From positions 62,001 to 126,000 of the forward strand of contig NZ_CP117677.1 of assembly GCF_028622835.1 (NCBI RefSeq): a stretch of 64,000 nt of DNA, read 5' to 3'. The notes beneath the pieces were generated by a model. The model saw only the letters and a list, made by a program, of their open reading frames with translations. It ran no database searches and was not told where the DNA came from. Shown here piece after piece: positions 21,589 to 31,663 of this stretch. Origin of the DNA: Caloramator sp. mosi_1. Lineage in GTDB: Bacteria > Bacillota > Clostridia > Clostridiales > Caloramatoraceae. Every line of letters starts with the position of its first letter. Within the stretch, counting starts at the first letter, position 1. The position numbers were made by a program, and so were the translations under genes.

Positions 21589-22402
21589 ATCAACCCTTTA
21601 CTGCTCCTCCTAAATAGTCTGATCTTATATACCTTTGAAGAGCAAAGGTAATTATAAGAACAGGAATAGTTAATATTGTTGAATAAGCTGCTTGTTGGAA
21701 AAACCACCTCTTAAAACATAATAGTAAATTTGTAATGGCAAGGTCTTTGTAGTTAGTGATAAGTATAATGCATAGGTAAACTCATTCCAGGAATTTAACC
21801 AAGTAAACATAGCTGCAACTGCAAGACCTGGAGCTGCAAGAGGAAATACAACCTTTATAAGTGTTCTTATTCTTCCTGCACCATCAATTGATGCAGCCTC
21901 TTCAAGGTCTACTGGTATCGTTTCAAAGGTAGATACAAGTATCCAAGCTATAAAGGGTAATTGTTCAATTAAATGAGCCATAACCAGTCCAATATTTGTA
22001 TCTAGTAAATTCCATTTTAAAAGGTTACAGATATAGGAAGTGCGATACCTACATTAGGAAACATCCTTGTAAAAATAGAGTTAGTATTATCGCATATTTA
22101 ATTTTTTTATTAAATCTTGATATAGCATAAGAAGCAGGTGCTGCAATTATTATTGCAAAAACCATTGTCAAGGTAGCAACTATTAAACTTTTAAGAAGGG
22201 GGCCACAAATTACCTGACTTAAACACCTGCTCCCAATGTCTAAAGTCAAATTGCGTTATAAAAAACTTTGGATGGCTCGTTAATACTTCTGATGGAACTG
22301 CAAAGGAAATTCTAAAAGAATATAAACTGGTATAACCATAAATAATACTATAAGAACAATTCCAATATAAAATAGTGCCGATTTTAAAAACTTACCCTTC
22401 AT
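21589..22402 (-). CDS. Sugar ABC transporter permease, MalG-like, locus A (frameshifts)
   Basis: About 272 residues, six TM segments expected. The binding-protein-dependent permease signature EEAASIDGAGRIRTLIKVVF (EAA loop) is intact. The start ATG overlaps the stop of the MalF-like gene (TAATG at 22400-22404). The end reads DYLGGAVKG, a common C-terminus of this family. Breaks near 22300, 22250, 22060, 22025 and 21700 split the frame. No ATPase gene of MsmX/MalK type accompanies it in this window. Confidence 0.88.
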
Positions 22403-23243
22403 TACCTTTCTGCCCCTCCTTCTACTGCCCTAAAATATATAAACATAAATACCATAATTATTATAAGCAAGACTGTTGATGCAGCAGCTGAAGCATTTAA
22501 ATTGTTATAGGAATATTCATCATATGCTAATGTAGCCAAAAAGGGTGTAACTCTTCCTGCAAGTATCTTCGGAAGTTCAAAAATTCTAAAGGAATCAACT
22601 GCCCTTAATATTACAGTCATTGTTATTGACGGCTTTAACAAAGGAAGTGTTATTTTAAAGAATGTCTGTAATTTTCCTGCACCATCTATGGCTCCTGCTT
22701 CATATACTTCTGTTGGAATCGATTCCAAACCTGCCAATAATAAAAGTACAACTATAGGTAGTACTTTCCAAGAATCTGCTACAGCAATTACAAAAATGTT
22801 TTTTATTCCACCTGATGTCCAAGCTATTGGTTTATTTATAATACCTAACTTGTACAAAAATTCATTTAAATATCCCTGTGTTCCAAAAATATACAATAAT
22901 GTTACACCAGAAACTAATGTAGGAACTCCCATTGGCAAAAGAACAAGTGACCTAACTAAGCCTTTACCTTTAAAGTTATATTTTAATGCCATAGCTATAA
23001 AAAGACCTAAAACTAATTGAAGGCTGACTCCAACAATTGTAACTGCAATAGTATTAATGATAGCCATATTAAAATCTTTTTAGCAAATAGATATTTATAT
23101 GTTTCAAGTCCAAAGACACCTGATTTGTTTTGAAATCCAAGTAGGATAGTTTTAAATATTGGAATAACTGTAAAACCTAAAATATATAACGCCAAAGGCA
23201 ATATAAAAAGTATTTCTAAATAGTACTTTTTTATTTTATTCAT
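22402..23243 (-). CDS. Sugar ABC transporter permease, MalF-like, locus A (one frameshift)
   Basis: About 281 residues with six hydrophobic segments. It begins MNKIKKYYLEILFILPLAL and has the EAA loop YEAGAIDGAGKLQTFFKITL. The ATG overlaps the TGA of the LacI gene (ATGA), so regulator and transporter are translated in sequence from one transcript. The break near 23070-23085 is one missing base. It pairs with the MalG-like protein encoded next. Confidence 0.88.
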
Positions 23244-24246
23244 ATTCCCCCCATTTCTTTACAGGATTTTCGTTCTATTATCTCATAATTCAAGATAATA
23301 TTTTTGGGTGCCTCTTCACCATTTAAAAGTTTTATAAGGGTTTGCATACCCTTTGTTCCCATCTCATACCTTGGCTGTTTTACTGTTGTAATGGGTGGAT
23401 AAAAATATTCTGCAAGTTCAATACCGTCAAATCCAACTAAAGAAAAATCATCGGGTATCTTAAATCCTCTTTGCATTGCACAGGACGCAGCACCAACTGC
23501 CATAGTGTCAGAAGCTGCAAATATAGCTGTCGGTTTATCCTTTTGATTTAAAATCTTTTTCATAGCATCATAACCGCTTTTAAATTTATAGTTTCCATAA
23601 AAATTAGATTATCATCAATATCAATACCATTTTCCTTTAAGGCTTTTTTATAACCCTCAAGTCTTGGTATTCCTGCATTTGGATCGTTCTTTTCTCCTGC
23701 AATCATAGCAATCTTTTTATGTTCTAATTTTATCAGGTATCTAACTGCTTCATAAGCAGCACGTTCATTGTCTATTATTACACTGTGGAATTCTTCTTCA
23801 GCATCCTTTGTTGATATTAATACAATTGGTATGCCAGTTGTTTTAAATTCCTTTTTAAGGTCCTATTGATTGTGTTACTTATAAACAATATTCCATCTGC
23901 CTTTTTTCCTTTAGCATATTAAGTGCTTCTTTTTCCTTTTCTCTTTTTAAATCTGTATTTAAAAGTATTATGTTGTATTTAAAGTCTTTTGCAACATCTT
24001 CAATTCCTCTTACAATCTCAGGATAAAAGGCACTCGATATGTCAGGTATTATAACACCTATTGTTTTTGTAGAATTAATCTTTAAACTCCTTGCAATAGC
24101 ATTCGGCTTATAGTTAAGTTCTTCTATTGCTTCTAACACTCTTTTTCTTATTTCCTCTGAAACTGAAGGGTGATTATTTATTACCCTTGATACAGTTCCT
24201 ACACCTACATTTGCCTTTTTGCAACGTCCTTTATTGTTGCTGCCAT
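23240..24246 (-). CDS. LacI-family repressor, locus A (frameshifts)
   Basis: About 337 residues. The N-terminus MAATIKDVAK ... VGTVSRVINN is the LacI helix-turn-helix; a missing A near 24222 interrupts it (AKKANVGVGTVSRV once restored). The hinge ELNYKPNAIARSLK is followed by a type-I sugar-binding effector domain (IGVIIPDISSAFYPEIVRG, AASDTMAVGAASCAMQRG, VGFDGIELAEYFYPPITT). Further breaks lie near 23910, 23862 and 23585. It is the first gene of the locus A unit and has a LacI-type operator 14 nt upstream of its start, so it probably represses its own operon until the disaccharide is present. Confidence 0.9.
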
Positions 24247-24259
24247 CTTATCACCCTCT

Positions 24260-24272
24260 TGGAAACGTTTCA
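24260..24272. promoter_or_regulatory. LacI-type operator of locus A
   Basis: TGGAAACGTTTCA is a near-perfect palindrome around the central CG step, typical of LacI/GalR operators. It lies just upstream of the lacI start codon. Confidence 0.75.
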
Positions 24273-24340
24273 TCATTTTTATATTATCATAATTTTATTA
24301 TAATTTCAATAATTCAACTTATTTTTTGAAATAAAAAAGA

Positions 24341-26045
24341 GGGATAAATATGTATTACTTGAATTCGGCAAGTAAATTTTAAAAAGTTTCTACTTGCCAT
24401 TTTTGTTTTCTTTATGAATAAATTTACATTTATTATGATATTTTATACCGTTAGGTCTTTTTGAGTATACTTAATAAACCCAAATAACATTTGGATTTTT
24501 AAGGGAATTTATTGTTTTTATTTTACTATTAAGTATAAACTGTTATCATTTTTCTACTAAAAATATGTATTTGTTTTTGAATATGAGTAATGATTTTTTC
24601 TAATAAGCAATTATTTGAAAAACTTAAATATCTATAATATTTGCTGCCGCAAACATTACCACAAACTCTATAAAATATTCTTCTTAATGTACTAATTTCA
24701 TGATGTTGTACTTCCTTAGGCATGATTGCTTGTTTAAACCAGTTATGAATGTTATATGCTATCATTTTTATTAAAAGGTACAATTCATTGCATTTATGAT
24801 TTACTAAACTATTTTCGCTAAAGGCATAGCCTTCTTTTATTTCATCTATATTATTTTCAACATCACATCGTTGATTATAATCTTGAAATATTTCTTCAGG
24901 TGTTAAATAATTTATATTTGTTACTATTGCTTGATATTTATATTTACATTCTTCGAACATTAACTGATTCATATTTTTGGAATAATTTTTTCTCTTATAA
25001 TCACAAATCTTCTTGCTCTTTGCCATTTAGGCAATGGAACTGTAATTTCTGTAACAGATAAAGTAGAACTTATATCGTGCCATATATAATCCTTTGGATT
25101 ATTATTTATAAAATCTATTATCATTTTAACAGTAGAATACATTTTACATTTAACAACATATTCTATTCCATTATCTTCAAAATATAAAAAGTTTTCTTCA
25201 TCAAAAACCTCTATCAAGTCTAACTCTTTTAAGAATATATCTTGAAGGAAGCTGGTTTACACAACTCTTAAAGAAATCTAAAAATTTATAATTACTATGG
25301 TGTCTACCATTTTCAAGAGTAATGTTAAGTAATTCATCAGTTCCTGAAATAAACCCAACTTTTTCTTTAAATGATGGTCTTCCATTGTACCTTGGATTAT
25401 ATCCTATTCCTGATTTTTCTTGATTACCAAAGATAGTTATAACAGTATCATCAATATTAATACAAACCTCGCGTACATCTTCAGTTGAAGACTTTAAGTC
25501 AAGTATTTTTTTATTTATAGTTCTTAATTCTTCTAAAGTTTCTGTTGGTAAAGCTTTTAAGAGATCTCTACATACTTTTTCACTGGGTAATTTATCTACA
25601 CCTTTAAACTTTTTATATCCTTCATCATTTCTTAATGTTTCAATGTGCATAAATCTTGAGAAACCAAGAATATTTGCATCAATCATGTATTCTATAATTT
25701 CTGCAGTATTAAAAGTAGAATTAGCGGCCTTCTTATAGGTTACGCCTTTTTCTAAAATAGTTGGTAATCCTATTATTTGTTTAAAGGATTCCACATAAGA
25801 AAAAGTTGCTACAGAAGTAACTTTGGTATCATTAAATTTTGCTTTCATGTTCAAAAATCTAATTTTCTTCTTTAAATTTTTTGATTTTGTTGTAAACTAT
25901 CCATAGAAATCACCCTTTTGTGTTTTAGTTTTGCAATTATATTTTAACACTTAAAAGGGATGATTTCTTTTAATTTTTTGAACAAAAATCCTTTAATTCC
26001 AATGTCTTTCGGCATTACTTGCCGAATACAAGTATTATTTATCCA
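24341..26045 (-). mobile_element. IS1380-family insertion sequence
   Basis: A single transposase gene is flanked by related ends. The left end has GGATAAATA then TTACTTG-AATTCGG-CAAGTAA (24355-24375). The right end, inverted, has GGATAAATA then TACTTG-TATTCGG-CAAGTAA (26015-26043). Each end is therefore both an inverted repeat of the other and a small palindrome. I could not fix the exact outer border or a target duplication. It sits between the LacI gene of locus A and hflC, neither of which is interrupted. Confidence 0.75.
24529..25854 (-). CDS. IS1380-family transposase (frameshifts)
   Basis: About 442 residues. It begins MNMKAKFNDTKVTSVATFSY. Features of the DDE family are visible: VCINIDDTVITIFGNQ, GIGYNPRYNGRPSFKEKVGF, RVRLDRGFFDEENF (second acidic residue) and YNQRCDVENNIDEIKEGYAF (the C-terminal E with the Y-2-R-like spacing). 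Two breaks, near 25200-25215 and 24990-25020, follow the A/T-run pattern seen in housekeeping genes, so the enzyme may be intact in reality. It drives movement of the surrounding IS. Confidence 0.85.
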
Positions 26046-26058
26046 TCTTTTAAACACC

Positions 26059-26999
26059 TTAATATTTAGAATTAAAAATATACTTCGCAAACTCACTATC
26101 CTCTGGAATTACAAGCTTTATCTTTTCATTCATAATCTTTTTATATGCCTGCATACTCCTGTAGAATTTATAAAACTCAGGGTCTCTATTGAAGGCTTCG
26201 TTATATATCCTTGTAGCCTCTGCATCTCCCTCACCCTTTAATTTTTGAGCCTTTTCATAGGCTTCTGCCTCAATGATAGTTGCCTCCTTTTGTGCATTAG
26301 AGGTTATTTTTAGATATTCCTCCTCACCTTCGCTTCTATATTTTTTAGCCATCTGTTCTCGTTCTGTCTTCATTCTATTATATATATTTTCTCTATTTTC
26401 AGCTGGAAGCATTATATTTTTAATCCTGAAATCAAATACCTCAATACCACTTGTTCCAAGTTCTCTGTTTGCACCTAATATAACATCATTTAATATCTTT
26501 TGATTTATATCTTTATTACCAACCAAATCATCAGCATCAAAGAGGGATACCCTTTCTCTAATCTTAGAATACAAAATATCATCTATTCTTATATGGGCAT
26601 TTCTTATGTTTCCCATAGTAATTTTAAAAAGTGCTGGATTTGTGATTCTCCATTGAGCATAGTTATCTAATATAAGCTTTTTCTTATCTCCTGTTATTAC
26701 ATCACAGGGGCTTGTATCATAGGTTAATAGCCTGCTATCATAGCTTGTTATAGAATCAATAAAGGGTATTTTAAAGGCCAATCCTTTATTAGTTAATATA
26801 CTTACTTTTCGAAATCTATTATCATCAACCAACTGTTTTTTACCTCTTCATAATTCTCTATGTTTACATACACCTTCTTAATTTCTCCAAATCTACTCAC
26901 TACAACCTGTTCTTGTTCCTTTATGACAAATGTTGAACTTAAAAATAATATTAAAAACAAAAATATTAGAATGTATATGCTGTATTTTTTCTTAAACAT
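26059..26999 (-). CDS. hflC: HflC-like SPFH membrane protein (one frameshift)
   Basis: About 314 residues. One N-terminal TM segment (YSIYILIFLFLILFLSSTFV) is followed by a SPFH/band-7 domain (VIKEQEQVVVSRFGEIKKV ... KGLAFKIPFIDSITSYDSRL) and a long alanine/glutamate-rich helix (EEEYLKITSNAQKEATIIEAEAYEKAQ). The family partner HflK is directly upstream. The complex modulates FtsH-type proteases and membrane microdomains. One A is missing from the run at about 26835-26840 (EEVKKQLVDDNRF restored). The IS1380 element begins only about 14 bp after the stop codon. Confidence 0.92.
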
Positions 27000-27001
27000 A
27001 C

Positions 27002-27958
27002 CTACTCACCTGCCTTTTTGTCAGTACTTACTATATTTCTCTCTAAAGGTATGTACTTTAAAGTGTTTCCTGACTTATCAACTATATAAATATCCATCTT
27101 AGGAAGAACTTCCTCCATTGTCTCTAAATACATTCTTGCCCTTGTTACTTCTTTACCCTGTACATATTTTTCATATATACTTAAAAAGCTTGCAACATCT
27201 CCCTTTGCTTCTGATATACGTTTTTGTTTGTAGCCTTCAGCTTCATTTATCATCTGCTGAGCCTTTCCTCTTGCCTTCGGTATTATTTCATTTGCAACTG
27301 TCTTTGCTTGATTTATTCTACTTTCCTTATCCTCTCTTGCATTTATTACTTCCTTAAAGGCAGCATCTACAGCCTTAGGCGGAACAACATCTTGAAGCTG
27401 CACAGCCTTTATTTGTATACCTATTTTATATGTATCACACAGCTTTTGAAGCTCAGTTTTCATTTCTTCCTGTATCTGCTCCTTCTTTGTCAGCATAACA
27501 TCATCAATATTGTAGCTTGCTATAACCCTTCTTCTTACTGATTCTGCCATAAGCTTTAATGTTCCTATTTGATCATCAACCTTAAAAAGATAAAGTTCAG
27601 GATTACTAATTCTATATTGAAAAACTGTTTCTGCATTAATTAATGCTCCATCCTTAGTCAATAGCATCAATTCATCCTCTATTTCTTTGTACTGGTTTCC
27701 ATTTTCAGTCCTAAAACCAAATTCAAGTCTTTTTATTTCGTTCACATTTACTATAACCTTCTTTTGAATAAATGGAATTTTAAAGTGAAGACCCGGTTTG
27801 TTAATTGTACTATGATATTTACCAAGTTGAATTATTACAGCCTCTTCTCCTGTTTTCAGTGTATATACATTTGAAAGAACTAAAATTAAAATGAACAATG
27901 ATATAGCTACACTTGATGCAATCTTTAATATTTTCATTTTCACTTCTTGGTTTTTCAT
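27002..27958 (-). CDS. hflK: HflK-like SPFH membrane protein
   Basis: An intact frame of 318 residues with one TM segment (ASSVAISLFILILVLSNVYTL) and a SPFH domain (TGEEAVIIQLGKYHSTINKPGLHFKIPFIQ). The C-terminal half is a charged coiled coil (EVINAREDKESRINQAKTVA, YKQKRISEAKGDVASFLSIYE). It ends 2 nt before the hflC start, so the two form an operon; HflK and HflC assemble together around FtsH in other bacteria. No hflX or ftsH is present nearby. The start may be the second ATG (MKILKIASS), which leaves a better-shaped anchor. Confidence 0.93.
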   Translation of the reverse strand: MKNQEVKMKILKIASSVAISLFILILVLSNVYTLKTGEEAVIIQLGKYHSTINKPGLHFKIPFIQKKVIVNVNEIKRLEFGFRTENGNQYKEIEDELMLLTKDGALINAETVFQYRISNPELYLFKVDDQIGTLKLMAESVRRRVIASYNIDDVMLTKKEQIQEEMKTELQKLCDTYKIGIQIKAVQLQDVVPPKAVDAAFKEVINAREDKESRINQAKTVANEIIPKARGKAQQMINEAEGYKQKRISEAKGDVASFLSIYEKYVQGKEVTRARMYLETMEEVLPKMDIYIVDKSGNTLKYIPLERNIVSTDKKAGE

Positions 27959-28102
27959 TTAAATCCCCCTTTCAATATTTAAAATAAAACTTACTAACCC
28001 CCTTTATTAATAGTACATTACAAACATATTATAAGTATAATTTTTTATACTCAATCTTAATATTCGACAAGTTTTATTCAATTCCTTCAAAAACTGTAAA
28101 TT

Positions 28103-28126
28103 AAAAAGGTGACTTATTGCCACCTA
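28103..28126 (-). terminator. Terminator overlapping the ybjQ-like stop codon
   Basis: AGGTGGCAATAAGTCACCTTTTTAA on the minus strand: a short stem AGGTG/CACCT with a T tract. Confidence 0.65.
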
Positions 28127-28442
28127 TTCAACTACAACAGCTGTACCTGATGCCGTAACCATAAGCATACTTCCTGACTGTCCTAATACCTCATAATCAA
28201 TGTCTACGCCAACAACAGCATTTGCACCTAAAGCTTGTGCTCTTTGTTTCATCTCTTCAAGTGCTCTATCCCTTGCATATAGCAATTCCTCCTCATAGGT
28301 TGCTGAACGCCCTCCAAAAATCCGATAAACCTGCCATAAAATCCTTTACAAAGTTTACACCACTAATAACCTCTCCAAATACAATTCCTTTGTACTCAAC
28401 TATTTTCTTTCCCTCTATTGAAGGAGTAGTTGTAATTATCAT
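28124..28442 (-). CDS. YbjQ-family (UPF0145, heavy-metal-binding-like) protein (frameshift)
   Basis: About 106 residues. It starts [20 protein letters not shown] with [13 protein letters not shown], and after the break reads [20 protein letters not shown] and [14 protein letters not shown], both diagnostic of the YbjQ/DUF74 family. The break is in a T run on the coding strand at about 28317-28321; two missing T restore DFFGGRS. Family members form small pentameric beta-barrels of unknown biochemical role. It lies 19 nt downstream of the HesB-like gene and ends in a terminator, so the two are probably co-transcribed. Confidence 0.85.
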
Positions 28443-28461
28443 ATATTTATCCCCCTTTTTA

Positions 28462-28781
28462 CTATTTACAACCAGCACAGCTTGAACATCCAGATTTTAC
28501 TGGTCTTAAAGAAGATACTATAAATCCCTCTTTAGGCTCTGTAACATAGTCTATCTTAATACCATCTGCGTATTTTAAAACATTTTCATCTGCAAAATAA
28601 GTGATATCTCCAACCTTTTCTGTAACATCTCCTTCCTTTATATCATCAAAGGCAAGACCAAACTTTGCACCGTGGCAGGCAATTGCCTCAACATATATTC
28701 TAAGTTGATTTTTTCATTATAGTTCTTTATTGCCTCCTTTATCTTATCCTCTGCTATTTTTGTAACTTGAACCTCCATCAT
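28462..28781 (-). CDS. HesB/IscA-like protein with Cys at the active position (one frameshift)
   Basis: With one A restored near 28714 the gene is exactly 107 codons (106 residues). It starts [20 protein letters not shown] and contains [16 protein letters not shown], the HesB-like counterpart of an IscA cysteine loop, and ends with [10 protein letters not shown], a Cys-rich tail that could hold a metal or cluster. The paralogue at 61060-61331 has an in-frame TGA at the position of the EAIAC cysteine, so this copy serves as the internal Cys reference. The role in iron-sulfur handling is inferred from the family only. Confidence 0.8.
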
Positions 28782-28964
28782 AACACCTCTTTTATTCATA
28801 ATTTTTAACTATTAATTTCTGTGCATACTCAGTATTTACAATAAGTTTGTATAATCTCATCTAAATCCCAATATTTCGTAACTTTACTCTTATATATTTT
28901 ATTTTAAAAATAAAAATGTTATTATTAAATTATTATACCTTACTAAAAAATAATTACAATAAGG

Positions 28965-29234
28965 ATGGTGCTAAATTTGAGACTTTGGGGAAAAATATAT
29001 AAAAACAACAAATTAATTAAACACGAAGAAGCAGAACACAATACTGGAGCTGATTATCAAGAAAATCTTAAAATGTGTATAACTGAAATATGTCAAAAAC
29101 TTGATATACAAAAGCCCTATTGGCTTCCAAAGAACCTTGAGGAATATAATAAATATTCTAAAACATCCTTTAAGCAGGATAATTTCATTGAAGAGATAGA
29201 TTTTGATTATTTTGAAATAGTAGAGCTTGAATAA
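28965..29234 (+). CDS. Conserved clostridial protein of unknown function, 85-89 residues
   Basis: A soluble protein with LRLWGKIYKNNKLIKHEEAEH at the start and DNFIEEIDFDYFEIVELE at the end, and NLEEYNKYSKTSFKQ in the middle. I recall similar short proteins across Clostridia, always unannotated. The ATG at 28965 has no spaced ribosome site, whereas TTG at 28977 is preceded by AAGGATGGTG at good distance, so the protein probably starts LRLWG. A hairpin repeat follows at 29273. Confidence 0.65.
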   Translation: MVLNLRLWGKIYKNNKLIKHEEAEHNTGADYQENLKMCITEICQKLDIQKPYWLPKNLEEYNKYSKTSFKQDNFIEEIDFDYFEIVELE

Positions 29235-29272
29235 AATTGTGTTAAAAACTTTTTAATAGCTGTTAATAGTAG

Positions 29273-29345
29273 CCCCTTAAAGAATTTCTTTGGTATTCCT
29301 TAATTTTGCTAAGCTTATGTAATGGCCTAAAGAAATCTTAAGGGG
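29273..29345. repeat. Long imperfect hairpin, relative of the one at 9.8 kb
   Basis: CCCCTTAAAGAATTTCTTTGG pairs with CCTAAAGAAATCTTAAGGGG across about 33 nt of loop, 38 nt after the preceding gene. Each arm resembles the left arm of the hairpin at 9826-9882. Likely terminator or small palindromic repeat. The rest of the gap up to 29504 is A/T-rich with no recognisable feature apart from the ribosome site of the next gene. Confidence 0.45.
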
Positions 29346-29504
29346 TAATTTAACTTTTAAAACATCATATATTGATAAATAAAAATATTCCCTTAAATTT
29401 AAATTTTTAAATATTTTATCATTAAAACGTTTGCACATTAATCAAAATTTTAATATAATTAATATAGAAACATTACTTTTGTTTTTTAATACAGGGGAAA
29501 TTTT

Positions 29505-31626
29505 ATGAAACTACAAATTAAGCTAAAAAGCCTAAATTTAAACCTTTAAAGTTTAATACGGCTTTAAATTTTTGCGACTTAAACGTTTAAAACAGACTGA
29601 TTCTAAAATTAAAATGCAACACAACTTCAGATTAAAGCTTATACTTATTTTATGTCTAATTTCAATCCTACCTATGTTAGTTGTAGGTACAATGCTAAAT
29701 AAAAATCAATAGACATAACTAAAAATGACGCCTATAAAAATCTTGAAAATATACAGGCCTATACATCAAATAATTTATCAAAAACCATTAATCAGTATAT
29801 GAATATTGCCTACATATTAACAACAGATAATGTTATAAAAAATTATACATATACAATACAAACTCAACCAAATGACGATATACAAAGTTATTTGAATAAT
29901 ACAATGACTTCATATTTAAATAATCTCAATGGATTAAATGCAGTTTTAATTACAAACAAAGAAGGAAGGGTTATTTCCTATCCAAATTCAACTACAGGAA
30001 TAAAATCCTTAAAGGATGCTGATTTATCTAATTATGACTTTTTAAGAATGTAAAACATCAAACTAAACCAATTATCTCAAGTGCATTATCAGATAATAAT
30101 TTTACTCAGCCTTCTGTTGTTATCTCTGCACCTATAAAGAGTATATATGGTGATTTTGCAGGTGCACTCATCTTTTCAATAGACCTGCAAAAACTATCAA
30201 ATAGGTATATCGAAGAAGTTAAACTTGGAAAAAATGGCTACTTATTTGTTCTACAAAGGGATGGTACTACTATTGTACACCCTGATAAAAGGAAATAATG
30301 AATAAAAATATTTCATCTACTGAATACGGAAAAAGAATATTGAGTGATAAAAATGGTAAATTTGAATTTGAACAAAATGGTGTTAAATACATTGGATATT
30401 TTAGTACAAATGACTTTTTAGGATGGAAGTTCTCATCCATTATGCCCTATAGTGAACTTCTTACTATAAGTAATTCTATTAAAAATACAACAGTTTTAGT
30501 AATACTTCTTATTTTAATAGTTCTTCCTATAATCGTTTATTTTGCAACAAGACTTGTGACAAAACCTCTAAATGCAATAGCTGGAACAATGAAGCACGTT
30601 TCAGAAGGAGACCTAACTGTAAACATACCGATTCATAGAAATGATGAATTTGGATATATTGCTAAAAACATAAATTCTGTATTAGATACAATGCAAAGCT
30701 ATATTTTAGAAATAAAGAAGACCTCCGAGCAAATATTTACTGTGTCAAACACATTAAATTCTTCATCAAATACAATGCTTATTGCCTCAGACGAAGTAGC
30801 CACCGCCATTGAAGATGTTTCAAAGGGTGCTCAGCAACAGGCTGCTGATTTATCTGATGTTGTAACTCAGCTTCAAGACTTTACAAGTGAATTGAATAAC
30901 ATAATTAAAAATCTATCCAATGTTAGCGATAAGACAAATGAAACTGAAGAAAAAGCAAGCAGAGGTAAAGAAAAAATATCAAACCTAATTGGATACTTTG
31001 AGGAAGTTCTAACTGCCTATAATCTTGTTATTTCAAGATTTAGTGAGCTTGCTGATAAAATTAAAAATATTTCAAACATAACAGATGCAATAAACAATAT
31101 ATCAGAACAAACCAATCTATTATCTTTAAATGCTGCAATAGAAGCTGCACGTGCTGGAGAAGTCGGACGTGGCTTTGCTGTTGTTGCAGAAGAAGTTAGA
31201 AAGCTTGCTGAAAAATCAAAGGAATCCTCCAATGAAATAAAGAAACTTGTTGATACAATTATAGGTGAGACTGGAAATGTTATTAATACTTCCAATAAGG
31301 TAGATGGATTAATAAGAGAACAAATAAATTTAGCACAGGATGCAGTAAATTCCTTTAATGAGATAATAGATTCAATAGAAATTATACCACCATATATAAA
31401 CCAAACCTTCAATGCGGTAAATAAAGCTGTTCAATCAAAGGATGTAATTCTATCAAGAGTTGAATCTGTCACATCTATAGCTGAAGAGGTATCAGCTTCA
31501 TCTGAACAAATTACTGCATCATCACAGGAAATGCAACAAATTATAAACAATGTTGCAGAATTGTCAAATGAACTTAATTCAATATCTGTAAGGTTAAATG
31601 AACAGATGAGCAAATTTAAAGCATAA
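29505..31626 (+). CDS. Methyl-accepting chemotaxis protein with Cache sensor (several frameshifts in the N-terminal half)
   Basis: About 709 residues after correction. The start ATG at 29505 follows GGGGAAATTTT and opens a very basic cytoplasmic segment ([13 protein letters not shown]) before TM1 ([17 protein letters not shown]). The extracellular Cache region shows [37 protein letters not shown] and [20 protein letters not shown]2 ([17 protein letters not shown]) and HAMP follow, then the signalling tip [17 protein letters not shown]. Breaks near 29554, 29592, 29700, 30052 and 30297 fit missing A/T. It is the second chemoreceptor in the window and is only distantly similar in its sensor to the first. 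Confidence 0.88.
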
Positions 31627-31663
31627 AAAATCCAGTTTGGTTAACCCAAACTGGATTTTTTAT
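31626..31663. terminator. Bidirectional terminator between chemoreceptor and pgi
   Basis: AAAAAATCCAGTTTGG / CCAAACTGGATTTTTT is an almost perfect palindrome with A and T tracts on both sides, serving the two convergent genes. Confidence 0.9.
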
